A program made the translations under genes and the position numbers. A stretch of DNA of 64,000 nt, taken from contig OZ021721.1 in NCBI GenBank assembly GCA_963978545.1, forward strand, positions 97,327,918 to 97,391,917, read 5' to 3'. This document shows positions 11,089-22,428 of this stretch, piece after piece. The notes beneath the pieces were generated by a model. It searched no databases and was not told the origin of the DNA. It saw only the letters and a program-made list of their open reading frames with translations. The stretch is from Linyphia triangularis (taxonomy: Eukaryota; Arthropoda; Arachnida; Araneae; Linyphiidae). How positions within the stretch are numbered: position 1 is the stretch's first letter; each line of letters begins with the position of its first letter.

Positions 11089-11738
11089 GAGAGGCGACTG
11101 CAATTTTTGGACCCCATCGAACATCATTCTGAATTTTTTATAGAAATTGGAGAAAAGTGGGTAAATTACGAATCCACTGGTTTGCCGTGGCAAAAATGGC
11201 CAAAACTGGTCAGAAATCGACTTTCAATAAGTTGAATTAAATCCAATTGCCAAATGCGCCATAATTTGCCAAATAATGAGCATTTTCTTTTTATTTGGTA
11301 ACCCTCACTCTTTAATTTTCAATTAGGTTGCAGACGATTCAGTTATGTGGCTATGGCTTACTTGCATCTGTCACCAATGAGCAAATTGGCAATAAACATT
11401 ACATCACTGAAGACGTAACTGATGTCGCCTATTTGGCTTACTTTTCAAAGATACAAGTTTTCCGAGCCAGAGATCAGAAATCGTTTGCGCTTTTTCTCAT
11501 TGAAAATCAAAATGCAATGGGGTTGCTAGACGAAAAATTTTGTTCTCTTTTTGACAAGTTATGACATATTTGGCAATAGGATTTTAGTTCAACTCATTCC
11601 AAGTCGAGTTTTGATCAGTTTCGGCCATTTTTGCCACGGCAGAACAGTAGATTTGTAATCTACTTACTTTTCCCCAATTTCTATAAAAAATTCAGAATGA
11701 TGTTCGATGGGGTCCAAAAATTGCAGTTACCTCTCGGA
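11089..11738. mobile_element. MITE family M1, copy A (about 650 bp, long inverted repeats)
   Basis: Ends GAGAGGCGACTGCAATTTTT and, inverted, AAAAATTGCAGTTACCTCTC. The arms continue inward for about 200 bases (ACCCCATCGAACATCATTCTG, GGCAAAAATGGCC, the tract near TTGAATTAAATCC). The open frame inside the right half is non-coding repeat. The superfamily is not determined because no clean TSD is readable. Confidence 0.75.
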
Positions 11739-12599
11739 CAATTAGTCTTCTAACCTCCTTGGCTATAAGTAAATCATTCTTAAATCTATACTTTGGTGCT
11801 GTTCTCCTACTGGTCGGCATTTCTATTGATTCTTCTCTGTTTCATCGTAGTCCTGTCTTCTTTTAATTTCCCCGTCAGTTCTGCTTTTCTCCCTTTTCTT
11901 CTTAAACAGTTACCTCTTTCTTTTAAAGTGTTTTCTTTTCTTTTATTCGTATTGATATTTCAAGGTTGATCTTGGAGAGGGATCCAATGAGCTAGAAAGG
12001 TTTTTTTTTTTCTCGTATAAGTGCATTTATCTAACTAGTTATTAAAGGTATATGTATGCCTGGACTTGCTCCAAAGCTCTTGAGAGTGATATTTCGAATG
12101 GGAGATATCCAAAACTGATTTGAAGGAGCACTCGAGCTTCAAGAAGTTGTATTCCACAAGTAACAGATTGAGTTATGTGCTATTATGGAAATGCAAATTT
12201 GGAAAATAACAGTATTGTTGGGGTTTTTTGAAATACGGAATTATAAAATTTAGGTTTTTGCATATTTTTGTATTTCTAGTGATAAATAACTACGTCATGT
12301 TGAAATATTTTTTAATGCAGAAAAAAGCAGCAGCAACTGCCTATGTTTTTATGATCTAAGTTATAATTTTACAATAACATATGAAAGTTTTGCTACAGAA
12401 AAATCCAGAATAATGGGGAATGTGGAATGGGGGGGGGGGGGGTAAATAATGTATATCATTTAATATTAATAAATGTCTAGTTCTGCAAATGAGGCGCAAT
12501 AATAGAAAGTAGAAAGGCTACTTATTATTTACAAGGTGTTTAAATCAACAGTGGCGAAATTGTTAAAGTTCTAGAGGTTTGGTTAATGGAGATTTCAAA
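11739..12599. other. Unassigned sequence
   Basis: No terminal repeats or coding. A G-run at 12429-12442 is the only feature. Confidence 0.5.
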
Positions 12600-13082
12600 A
12601 TGGCTCGTCAATGTGGTGCAGCCAGTAAAAAGGCTAACAGGTTGTTATGATTTATTAAAAAAAGTGTTTCTTCTTAATCTAAAGATATCATTCTACCATA
12701 GCAAAGGGGATTAGTTAGACCGCATCTTGAGTACAGGCAGTACAGTTTTGGTCACTATATATTTAAAAGGACATTGAGTTGCTAGAGAGGGTTCAGTACA
12801 TTGGTGATTCAGGGTTTTGCGTCATTCAAATACAATGATAGGTTAAGAAGATTGAATATGTACACGCATCAGAAGTGAAGAACCAGAAGAGATTTAATCC
12901 CTTTATTCAAAGTATATAAACATAACATGACTGAGGGTTTAAAATTTATTATAGATGATAAAACGAGAAGGCAATAATTTTAAATTTTCTAAATCTCGTA
13001 ATTTAATACAGAAAAGAGAAAACATTTTTTCAGCAATAAGGTGATTGATGAGTGAAATGGTTCGCCTGTGGATATAGTGAAT
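12600..13082 (+). pseudogene. CR1-like LINE ORF2 C-terminal remnant
   Basis: Broken frames reproduce the C-terminal segment of CR1-type reverse transcriptases. In order they are CGAASKKANRLL, LVRPHLEY, GFASFKYNDRLRRLNMYT, RRDLIPLFKVYK, and HFFSNKVIDE with NGSPVDIVNS. Several stops and frame changes interrupt it, so it is dead. The catalytic palm is upstream and missing. The last codons run directly into the 102-bp tandem array at 13083, whose unit repeats the LINE's own 3' end. CR1 clade membership is a judgement from this C-terminal pattern. Confidence 0.7.
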
Positions 13083-13694
13083 TCAATTGTGGTGGGTTTT
13101 AAGAGAAAAGTGGATATTCATTGAGGGATAGACGGATAGTTAAAGACCATTGATTACTTTGGACTGGACCAACCTATCTGGGCATCAATTGTGGTGGGTT
13201 TTAAGAGAAAAGTGGCTATTCATCGAGGGATAGACGGATAGTTAAAGAAGATTGATTACTTTGGACTTGACCAACCTATCTGGGCATCAATTGTGGTGGG
13301 TTTTAAGAGAAAAGTGGATATTCATTGAGGGATAGACGGATAGTTAAAGACCATTGATTACTTTGGACTGGACCAACCTATCTGGGCATCAATTGTGGTG
13401 GGTTTTAAGAGAAAAGTGGCTATTCATCGAGGGATAGACGGATAGTTAAAGACCATTGATTACTTTGGACTTGACCAACCTATCTGGGCATCAATTGTGG
13501 TGGGTTTTAAGAGAAAAGTGGCTATTCATCGAGGGATAGACGGATAGTTAAAGACCATTGATTACTTTGGACTGGACCAACCTATCTGGGCATCAATTGT
13601 GGTGGGTTTTAAGAGAAAAGTGGCTATTCATCGAGGGATAGACGGATAGTTAAAGACCATTGATTACTTTGGACTTGACCAACCTAGCTAGGCA
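13083..13694 (+). repeat. 102-bp tandem array grown from the LINE 3' end, six units
   Basis: Units start at 13083, 13185, 13287, 13389, 13491 and 13593 (TCAATTGTGGTGGG each time), exactly 102 bases apart. Two variants occur: one with GGATATTCATTG...ACTGGACC and one with GGCTATTCATCG...ACTTGACC. They alternate in the first four units, implying duplication of a 204-bp dimer, and are recombined in units 5-6. The first unit is continuous with the CR1-like reading frame. Confidence 0.9.
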
Positions 13695-13706
13695 TCGTGT
13701 CTGTAG

Positions 13707-14045
13707 CATCGATATAGATAAACAACTGGATAGACTGCTCCATTGTCAATGCAAAGGGAAAAACGCGCCGGGGATTGCGAAGCTGGTGGTATGATTAACC
13801 AATCACAGTTCACTTTTATAGTTGGATGGGAAGGCGAAAAACGTTGTAAAGTGTTAGAGTATATATATATTTTTTTGCAGATTATTACTAATTAAGGTCT
13901 ACTATTGACATTTCTGCTGTGTACAACCCAGAATTTTATTTTCAATCCTCGGAAATCTGTATTTTTTATCCCACCAATTGCATCTGGCAACGGCTTCATT
14001 TTCCCAGCGTTAAGCAGTCTATTCAGTTGTTTATCTATATCGATG
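13707..14045. mobile_element. Family H1 short element, copy 1 (339 bp)
   Basis: Terminal inverted repeat starts CATCGATATAGATAAACAAC and ends with its inverse. Perfect 8-bp TSD GTCTGTAG at 13699-13706 and 14046-14053. 8-bp TSDs and a CA...TG terminus fit hAT (P elements also give 8 bp). No coding capacity. Confidence 0.85.
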
Positions 14046-14401
14046 GTCTGTAGTTGATAGACTTCTTTTGTATTTATATTTGTCCCGCATTACGTTGAAT
14101 CAAATAGCTTAAAAATCAGATACCTAATTTTTTCATAGTTTACTCCCTCTTAGAATACAACATCCATTCGTTTATTGTTGAAATTTTGTAATGGACTTTC
14201 TAGAGTCTCCACTACCTATCAATTATTTGAAATGCTCTTCCACCCCAACTCGTCGGTGCTTCTTTAAAGTTTCTGAATCATTGTGGTGCCTGAAAAGTTT
14301 TTGCTAACGCCAACTTCAACTAATGTTGTAGAGCCAGTCTTAAAGCACTGATGGATTGAAGACAACATTTGTGGAGATCAGGAGAGCTCCAAAAGAAAAG
14401 G

Positions 14402-14570
14402 GCCGACCAAACGGTGGTTAGCGTGCTAGCTTCTAGACCGCGAGGTTGCGGGTTTGAGTCCCGTGTTGGGCATGGGTGTTTGTAAATGTATCTTGGCTTG
14501 TCTAATGACGAATGTTTCGGCGCATTATAGCCCTCGTGTTGCTGACGGTGCCAGATGAAAACAACCAACC
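14402..14570 (+). mobile_element. SINE-A copy 3
   Basis: GCCGACCAAACGG start, B box GGTTTGAGTCC, AACC tail. Flanking AAAAGAAAAGG / AAAAGGAAGG is a probable imperfect TSD. Confidence 0.82.
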
Positions 14571-14720
14571 AAAAGGAAGGGTGCTTATGATAACATCCTA
14601 GGGCCCCCAACATCCCAATAATTTGTTATGAATGAAAAAGAAACATTTTGCAATTGTAAATAGTTTCAAAAGAATAGCTTTTTATTTTACCATTATTCAG
14701 ATATAGTAAGCGTACTCTAC

Positions 14721-15049
14721 TTAAGGGGACTTGGTACCCCTTGTTTTCGCAAAAAATAATAAAATATCAATTTTCTATTTTTTGAGTGTTTATAATATTT
14801 GAAACGTTCTCCTTATTCTGGCTAGTTTTTTAGCTGATCCATTGCAGAAAAACTATATTTTTATGGAGAATTTAGCATTGCTGCAATAGCTCCTTTGATG
14901 TTTCGAGCGCATTTTTCTCAGTTAGTGGTTTTTGAAATTCCCACCTTACTCAAAATACTGAAACTTCAGCAAATATGAATGAAATGACTTGACATTTTTT
15001 GTGTCATTCTTATTATCTATTTGACAAAAATAGACATGGATTTTTGAAT

Positions 15050-15117
<68 letters not shown>

Positions 15118-15476
15118 ACAAATTTAAATGTTGAAAAATACCCGTTTATTACGCTTTTTTTACCTATAGGTACAGTAATCATCGTTTTTCCCGAAAACTA
15201 TTTTATTTATTCTAAATCCGATGCCTTAAAAAAGTTAAAGTATATTACTAGGAACATTTTTTTTACAAAACTCAGGAAAAAATATTGTAAAATGAAAGAG
15301 ACAGAATTTGAAATTTGATTAATTTTTTTTAAAAATTTGGAAAATTTAAAGCACTATGTGAACTTTTTTTTTTTTAATAAAATTTAGTTTTTACTTAGTA
15401 ATACTTCCAACTATGTAAAAATTATAATTTTAAAGGCCTAAATAAAAAAAGTTTGAAGGGTACCAAGTCCCCTTAA
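14721..15476. mobile_element. TTAA-flanked MITE P5 (about 750 bp)
   Basis: TTAA at each end, then the inverted repeat GGGGACTTGGTACCC. An AT-rich interior contains a 60-base TA tract (15053-15114). Superfamily uncertain, though a TTAA target again suggests piggyBac-like. Confidence 0.68.
15053..15114. repeat. (TA)n microsatellite in MITE P5
   Basis: About 30 uninterrupted TA units within the AT-rich interior of P5. Confidence 0.98.
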
Positions 15477-15494
15477 GCAGCTGGTAGGTCCAAG

Positions 15495-15579
15495 AGCAAA
15501 TCCTTCATTGGGATTCGGGATCCATGTTAAGCTGTAGTAGCTGAAAAATAGGTCGTTGAACGTACAAACTAACCTATCC
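15495..15579 (+). mobile_element. SINE-B copy 3, 5'-truncated
   Basis: Only the body and tail remain (GGGATTCGGGATCCATGTTA, AATAGGTCGTTGAACGTACA). TSD AGGTCCAAG at 15486-15494 and 15580-15588. Confidence 0.8.
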
Positions 15580-15790
15580 AGGTCCAAGGACTTTGAAATA
15601 AATAATGGATTTCTAAATATCATAGCATCAAAAAATCTCTGCACTTCATTTTTTGTATACTTGGGTCTGCTATAAACTGTCGTTGTAAAATCTAACAATA
15701 ATATAGATTCGCTTTTCAAATATTATTATAATGTTTCAATGTCACATTGCACTTGTATTTCAATCACCGTAAATATCTAATCAGAATAAC

Positions 15791-15979
15791 GCCGACCAAA
15801 CGGTATAGTGGTTAGCGTGCTAGCTTCTAGACTGCGAGGTTTCGGGTTCGAGTCCCGTGGAAGTCATGGGTGTTTGTAAATGTATGTCGGCTTGTCTAAT
15901 GACGAATGTTTCGACGCATTATAGCCCTCGTGTTGCTGACGGTGCCAGATAATCTGAAAACAATCAACCAACCAACCAA
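15791..15979 (+). mobile_element. SINE-A copy 4
   Basis: Full-length head (GCCGACCAAACGGTATAGTG), B box GGTTCGAGTCC, and three or four AACC units at the tail. TSD weak (ATCAGAAT / ATCAGAGT offset a few bases). Confidence 0.82.
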
Positions 15980-16233
15980 AATTCATCAGAGTTGAATACT
16001 GTATTATATTGTTGAGAGATATAACGAAACTTGATTTGGAAAAGACCACTTGTCACTGCATGGCTCATGTAATTGGTCAGTTGAGTGATACATTGTATCT
16101 TGTAAATCCATCAACTTGTGTTGTTTTGCATAAGTAAAAGTGTGTTTTGGATTATCTACTGAATTTCGGTTGCATTTTTAAACATGTGCTTAAAAGAAAT
16201 GAGCTCATTTATCTATTTTTCTTTCATTGAGAC

Positions 16234-17059
16234 CAGGCCCTGATCATCGCCTAGGCCCACAAGACCCGGGCCTTGGGCCCATGATTTTAGGGGGCCCCGA
16301 AATTGGCTGTAAACCTATAACTTTTCTTTCTTTTAGTGAATATCTTTTACAATCTGTATAAAATAATTTTTACATAAAAATAATTTTGTATTGATCTTGA
16401 ACCGTCTTTAGTATCCCAGAGTGTATTTATTCAAATGCATCAAACCATCACTTAAAAGCGTAAAAAAAACAACAATATTTCTCGAAGAAATATTGATTGG
16501 TTGGTTGTATTCAGATTATCTGGCGCCGTCAGCAACACTAGGCTATAATGCGCCGAAACATTTCGTCATTAGACAAGCCAACATACATTTACAAACACCC
16601 ATGCCAACACGGGACTCGAACCCGTAACCTCGCGGTCTAGAAGCTAGCACGCTAACCACTATACCGTTTGGTCGGCCGAAGAAATATTGAAAAGAAGTCT
16701 TGACAAATTAATTGCGAGATCAGCAAATGTCGGCTTTGAAGTTGTGAATAATGATGCAGATATTTTTGTCACGGATATTACTACACATTGGGATCGTGAA
16801 ATGCAATGCTATATTACAAAATTTTACCTGTTTTGATTTATAAATTTGGTTATTTGAAATTTGTTTCTTTATTTATGATAAAAAATAAAAAAAACTTTAA
16901 GAAGATAATATATTGACATTAATTTATCGACTTTTTCTATATTTAATGTTAATTCATTTGACAACGAGACAAACTCATTTCCAATAAATCTCGCATTTGA
17001 TGAAGGGGCCCCTAAATGTGTCCGGGCCTTGGGCCCCAACTTGTCATGATCAGGCCTTG
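16234..17059. mobile_element. hAT-like element H3, split by a SINE
   Basis: Ends CAGGCCCTGATC and the inverse of CAAGGCCTGATC. Perfect 8-bp TSD ATTGAGAC at 16226-16233 and 17060-17067. GC-rich subterminal blocks (GGGCCTTGGGCCC and similar) sit at both ends. SINE-A 16497-16676 plus one TSD copy is inserted inside, so the element was about 632 bp originally. Confidence 0.82.
16497..16676 (-). mobile_element. SINE-A copy 5, inside hAT-like H3
   Basis: Full-length minus-strand copy. Perfect 14-bp TSD CGAAGAAATATTGA at 16483-16496 and 16677-16690. Insertion postdates H3. Confidence 0.92.
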
Positions 17060-17285
17060 ATTGAGACCTGAAGCAGTTGAAATATGTACCCTCCTGCGTG
17101 TTATAATGTTTTAAAATTTACCATAACCATTTGTTATTTAAATTATCATTTAACACTATACGATAATAAGTTATTAGTGTCCATTTTTAATTCCTTCATA
17201 CTATATCATTAAGTACAATAGTAGAGAGTGATTGTTAGAAAGTTATTAAAACTATTGATAGTATATCACGTCCAAAAAGTTGAAG

Positions 17286-17466
17286 CCAACCAGATAGCTG
17301 TGGAGTTAGGGCTCTGGCCTAGCATCTCAAAAGTGCCGGGTTCGAATACTGTGTTAGGCATGGATGTTCGTTGTGGTTCGGAATCCACGTTAACCTGTAG
17401 GTCCCGGCCTGATTAGCCGTTATTGTGCACAAAAACAGGCCGTTGAGCGTTCAAACAAACCACATT
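17286..17466 (+). mobile_element. SINE-B copy 1 (tRNA-derived)
   Basis: A second tRNA-derived family: A-box-like TGTGGAGTTAGGGCTC, B box GGTTCGAATAC, body CCACGTTAACCTGTAGGTCC, tail CAAACAAACCAC. Perfect 12-bp TSD AAAAAGTTGAAG at 17274-17285 and 17467-17478. Confidence 0.9.
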
Positions 17467-17600
17467 AAAAAGTTGAAGGAGGGAAAACTTTTTTGAAATG
17501 AAAATTAATTTAATAACGTTTTTTTTTTTTTATTAGGTTTGTTATTTTTTTCTCAATAAGCATTGCAGAGTTCGTGCTACCATAATCCCTCGTTATATCG

Positions 17601-17787
17601 GCCCACCTGATGGTTGTGGAGTTAGCGTTCTAGCCTCACATGCCAAAGGTGCCGGGTTCGAATCCCCAGTTAGGCATGGATGTTCGTTATGGTTCCGAAT
17701 CCACATTAAGCTGTAGGTCCCGGCCTCATTAGCCATCATTGTGTGTAAGAATAGGTCCATTGAGCGTACAAACCAAACCAAACGCTA
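17601..17787 (+). mobile_element. SINE-B copy 2
   Basis: Head GTTGTGGAGTTAGCGTTCTA, B box GGTTCGAATCC, tail CAAACCAAACCAAAC. TSD GTTATATCG at 17592-17600 and 17788-17796. Confidence 0.9.
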
Positions 17788-17882
17788 GTTATATCGCGTC
17801 TCAATATATATCGCGCATTCGGATATATCGCGTTGTTTGCTATGTCACCCATTTTTTACTATCAATTATCCGTATGTTTATA

Positions 17883-18825
17883 CAGGGTAATGAAAGTATA
17901 GCATTCAGTCAACAAAAATAAATCTTTTTTTTTTTTTTTTTTTTTGCTTTTTGCATTTATCCACATTTTGGAACACCCTGATTTCAGAAAAGTGGTCTAG
18001 AAAAAATGTCTGTCTGTGTGTATATAGTCAGCATAACTCCCAAACAAATTAACTAACGATGTTCAAATTTTGTGTGTAGGTTAGTGGTGGCCACCTACCA
18101 TTAAGGTTTTCGTCAAACTCGTGCATGCGCATAATATTGAAATCATGAAAAATTATGTAAATGCTAAAATACTGCAGTAATTTTCCTTTAAAGAGGGTTG
18201 TTGGTTTTATATAAAATAAGCGTAAAACTTCCAAGTACGTTACGGATTCTGCGCCAAGGTAATTTTCACCAATAACTAGCAGCAGCAGCCGCCATTTTTT
18301 AGTAACAAGTGAAATGCTTATGGTTTCCATAATTTGGCACAATTTTATGTAAACAATTCTTGGCGCAGAAACCGTACATTACTTGGAAATACTAACGGCC
18401 CCCTTTAACGGAAAAGTACCTAAACGACTTTAACGATTTTGATTAAAATCTTTGTGCCACTACCTCTTAAGGTGCTCTAATCTTACCTACCTTCAAAATT
18501 CTCACGGGAATGCGATAAAAACGTAAAAAGTTGAGAATCCAGTGCCTTTAACACAGAGCTCTCTGCCTTGAGCATCGCCCATCAACGATTGATTTTTTTT
18601 TTTTTTCATGCACAAAGAAGGACAACGTAATGTTTATCAAAGAACATTGCCAATTTTGCCGGAGGTTCATTTTGCTCATGTAAAAATAATTACAAAAAAT
18701 ATATTGCCAAACTGGTCATTTTTATTTAAATGTGTGAAAATATGAAAACGGTAAATAACATAAATTTTAATGCAATTGCCAATATTATAGTGTATTTGAA
18801 AGTTGTGCGATGTTCCACACCCCTA
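17883..18825 (-). mobile_element. Dispersed element M3, copy B
   Basis: Opposite orientation to copy A and longer (943 bp). Flanked by GTTTATA / GTTTATG (17876-17882, 18826-18832), a likely 7-bp TSD with one mismatch. It includes an internal extra segment around 18180-18420 with its own inverted repeat (GTTTTATATAAAATAAGCGT and neighbours). Confidence 0.7.
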
Positions 18826-18871
18826 GTTTATGATTTGTCGTTTTTATTCTTTTTCTTTCCCAAAACTGATG

Positions 18872-19050
18872 CGCCGACCAAACGGTATAGTGGTTAGCAT
18901 ACTAGCTTCTAGACCGCAAGGTTGTGGGTTCGAGTCCCGTGTAAGGCAGGGGTGTTTTTAAATGTATGTTGGCTTGTGAAAAGACGAATTTTCGGCTCAT
19001 TATAGCCCTCGTGTTACTGACGGTGCCAGGTAATCTGAAAACAACCAACA
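18872..19050 (+). mobile_element. SINE-A copy 6
   Basis: Full-length plus-strand copy with perfect 11-bp TSD CAAAACTGATG at 18861-18871 and 19051-19061. Confidence 0.9.
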
Positions 19051-19334
19051 CAAAACTGATGGTTAAGCTGGCCACAAACGAGGGGGACTACAAAAACGAT
19101 GAATGATGTGTGGTTTTTTTATTTTTATTTAGGCAGCTTTTTGGCCAAGAAATTTGATTATTTAATTTTTCAAATTATCTCCCTCTAAATTAAAATACGT
19201 ATTTTACTTTATAAATAAGAAGTATGGGTACGTTGTATAATATACATAATACAATTATGCTTCAAAAATAAAGTTTCTTAAATTGACATTTCTTTTAAAT
19301 CAACCTACGCTACAAATATTAAGCGTGCCATATA

Positions 19335-20028
19335 CAGTGGGTAAAAAAAAGTCTCCGCTCGGAAACCAAAGTTAAAAATAAATTAGCATAATTTCTAATC
19401 TTTTGCTTTATATCTTCAGTAACTATTGAAACATGTTTAATTTGATTCTTTAAAATAAGTTTATAATCAATGTCTGTTTTTACAATACGCAGCAAGTATT
19501 TAAATTGAAATATTTAGGAGATGTTGCCAAGTGCCATGCAAAAAAAGTTTCCGTACGCAATATGAAAATTAATACTGACGTCTTCCACAACAGACTTGCA
19601 GTAAATTTTCAAGAAGTGTACGCAAGTGTCATTAAGACATGATAGCAGCAATTGTTTAATTTTAGCTTGTTACTGATTGTCTTAAAATGGAGTTCCTGAA
19701 CCTATTCGTGAGTTTGTGATTCAGTTATGAAATGTTGGATTATCTATGAAAACAAGTGTCGAAATCTTTAATATATGGTAGTCTATAGTACAATATATTA
19801 TTTAAAGACACCGTGAGCTTCAAACTTTTGAGGAATAGAGATAGAACCGGAAAATCTTCGAAACTAAAACGCTTCTATAAAAAAAATATCGTATAGTAAG
19901 GTTCAAGATAGTCCATGAATAAGTGCACCTTGAATCTCACATGGCTTGAAAATTGACAAAACATTGAAGCGACATCTCAAACGGTGCGAAATGTTATTAA
20001 AAAACGGGTCTGAATAGACTTGCAGCCC
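19335..20028 (+). mobile_element. Tc1-like transposon remnant, N-terminal half
   Basis: Starts after TA with CAGTGGGTAAAAAAAAGTCT, a Tc1-type terminus. Broken frames then give a paired-like helix-turn-helix (VIQLSNVGLSMKTSVEIFNI, TVQYIIKRHREL) and, after stops, a degraded linker. The right part is replaced by the repeat beginning near 20033. Confidence 0.6.
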
Positions 20029-20032
20029 GTCA

Positions 20033-20740
20033 TAGACGTAACAAGGGAGGGGGTTTGGGGGTTCAACCCCCCCCCCCCCCCCATTGGGTTGAGAAAAATT
20101 AAGCAAATTTACTACGTTTTTACCCCAACTAACTCTTTGTTGGTTATTTTTCAACCATTCCTTACTAGTAATTATTAGTTCCATTAAATTTCCTTACTAG
20201 TAATTATTCAGTGTTTTGCTAATGTAATCAAAAGCTATACCAAAGTAAAACACATTTATGCAACTAATGTACCATACTGAACGTCTTGCAAACTGTATGC
20301 TATTCGCAGACTACTATACGCGCTACGCAGGCTGGAGAAATGGAGTCTTTATCACTGGAACGTAAGTACTACAGGCTTAACTTTAGCCATCTACCGTTAA
20401 TGTAATGACCGTAGGCGTAACGTGGGAGGTTTTGGGGGTTCAACCCCCAACCCATTAAGTTGAGAAATAATTAAAAAAATAAACTGCATTTCTTCCCTAA
20501 TCAACTCTTTGTTGATTATTACTCAAATTATCCATTAAATTTCATTATTGAGATTATTCAGTGACCAGTGTTTTACTAAGGTAATCAAAAGCTATACCAA
20601 ACTACAAGACTATACATGGATTTTTCATCAGAAGAGTAAACTTGCCATTTAATGTACCATTTGATGATAATTACGCGCTATACCCGTCCGAGGCTTAAGA
20701 AATGGACTCTCCCTCGTGGGAAATATAAGTTCTGAGTGGA
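20033..20740. repeat. Two direct copies of a ~370-bp repeat
   Basis: Copies start GACGTAACAAGGGAGGGGGT (about 20036) and GGCGTAACGTGGGAGGTTTT (about 20413). Both contain a GGGGGTTCAACCCCC hairpin, CAACTCTTTGTTG, and GGTAATCAAAAGCTATACCA-type motifs. The C-run of the first copy is expanded. Confidence 0.7.
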
Positions 20741-20790
20741 CATTGCGCTGTATAGAAAACCCAAACACTAAACAATAACTGAATGTAAAC

Positions 20791-21505
20791 TAGGAGAGTG
20801 GAACATCGCACAACTTTCAATTACACTATAATAATGGTCAGCAAATTTAAATTTGAAGTGGAATAGTGTTATTACTATTTTCATTTATTTGGAATAATGG
20901 CCCTTAGTGATATTTTTACTTATAACTCTTACAAGGGGGGGGGGGGGGAAGACGCCACAATAGCGAATGTGAGAATGTACTTTTCGAAAATTCTTGCAAT
21001 ATCCTTTCTTGTTAGTGAAACAGTGGAGAGAAGAAAAACGGTTGTTAATGAGCGATCCTCAAAGAAAGAGAACTCTATGTTGAAGACACTCGTTTTTCAT
21101 CTTTTTACACCTCTATAACATTTTTATGGGAATTTCGGAGATGGGGATGCTTAGAACATTTTAAGAAGTATTATCATAGAGATTTTCATCAAAATCGTTA
21201 GAGCCGCTTTTTAGTGATTACTAAAGAACGTGATTTTTTTTTTATGTTTTGCGCATGCGCAATATTGATGAAAACCTTAATGGCAGGTTCTATGGTCTCC
21301 ACTAACCTGTACTCCAAATTTGAACATCGTAGGTCAAATCGTTCGGGAGTTGTGCTGACCACGAACACTCAGACACACCGACAGACATTTTTCTATACCA
21401 TTTTTTTTTTTTTTTTTTTTTTTTAGTTGGATGTTCCAAAACGTGGAGAAATGCATAAAATTCGAATTTTTTTTTTTGATCAAAAACAATACTTTTATTA
21501 CCCTA
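20791..21505 (+). mobile_element. Dispersed element M3, copy C
   Basis: Same ends as copy A (TAGGAGAGTGGAACATCGCA, ACTTTTATTACCCTA). Probable TSD TGTAAAC / TGTTAAC (20784-20790, 21506-21512). Contains G and T homopolymer runs. Confidence 0.7.
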
Positions 21506-22428
21506 TGTTAACAAATGGGTAATTGAAAGTAATTAAAATGAGTGCAGGTAGCAAACTCAAAACTCAAAATGAGGCACTGTTTTTATTTTGCAAAAGAAGA
21601 AAAGATGAAAAATATGCCAGATAGCATTGAAAAATCTCCAGATGAAGACGAAAAAATTACAATTTTATCCGCAGATTTACAGACTCGGGCGGTGTTGGTA
21701 TCATATTGTATATCAAAACAATAATACAATATAAACATTAAGAGACACAGCTATTTAAGAAAAAATATATTTAAATGTTTATGGGGAAGTTTCTTTAATG
21801 CTTATTTTTGGCAGTGTATGTTTAAAATATTTCGAGGGGATCCCGCCACTGAAATTAATCCTCTCTTGTTTGCTACGCCCGAAAAGTTTCTCTAAACATA
21901 TTGCATCCATATATTTTACAATTATATCAGACCCTTTCAATTTCCATGTGTTTAAAATCATTTTCCCGTTCCTTTTTTTTAAATTTTTTTTTTAAATCGA
22001 ATTCTTAAGAAATTTTTCTTATACCGTAGATTTGGACAATGATTTGAAAACTTTTTCAATGAGATGATTTTTTTTTTTTACTCTTCTCTCTCTCTCTCTC
22101 CCCCCCCCCCCCCACACACACACTCCTTTTTTTTTTCATTGGTGTATCGAGCCTGTATTTTTCGAAACCCACCCCATTGAACAACTCTAGTGTTACGCCT
22201 ATGCAGCCGGTGAGAATCCTTATATAAGTACATGTAACAGAAAAAAGCGCATCGATTTAGCAAAGTTTTTTTTAGTGATGAATTAGAATTAAATATCCAA
22301 GAGTTAGATAATCGAGTTATGGTCAGGAGAAAAAGAAATTGACAAATTTTAACCTATAATTTATGTGGAACTGTCAAACACGGGGAAGGAGGGGTTATGG
22401 TTTGGGGGTGTATGAAAACAGTTAAACT

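Noticed and set aside
11328..11564. 78-codon plus-strand frame
   Set aside because: It lies inside MITE family M1 and is disrupted in the other copies.
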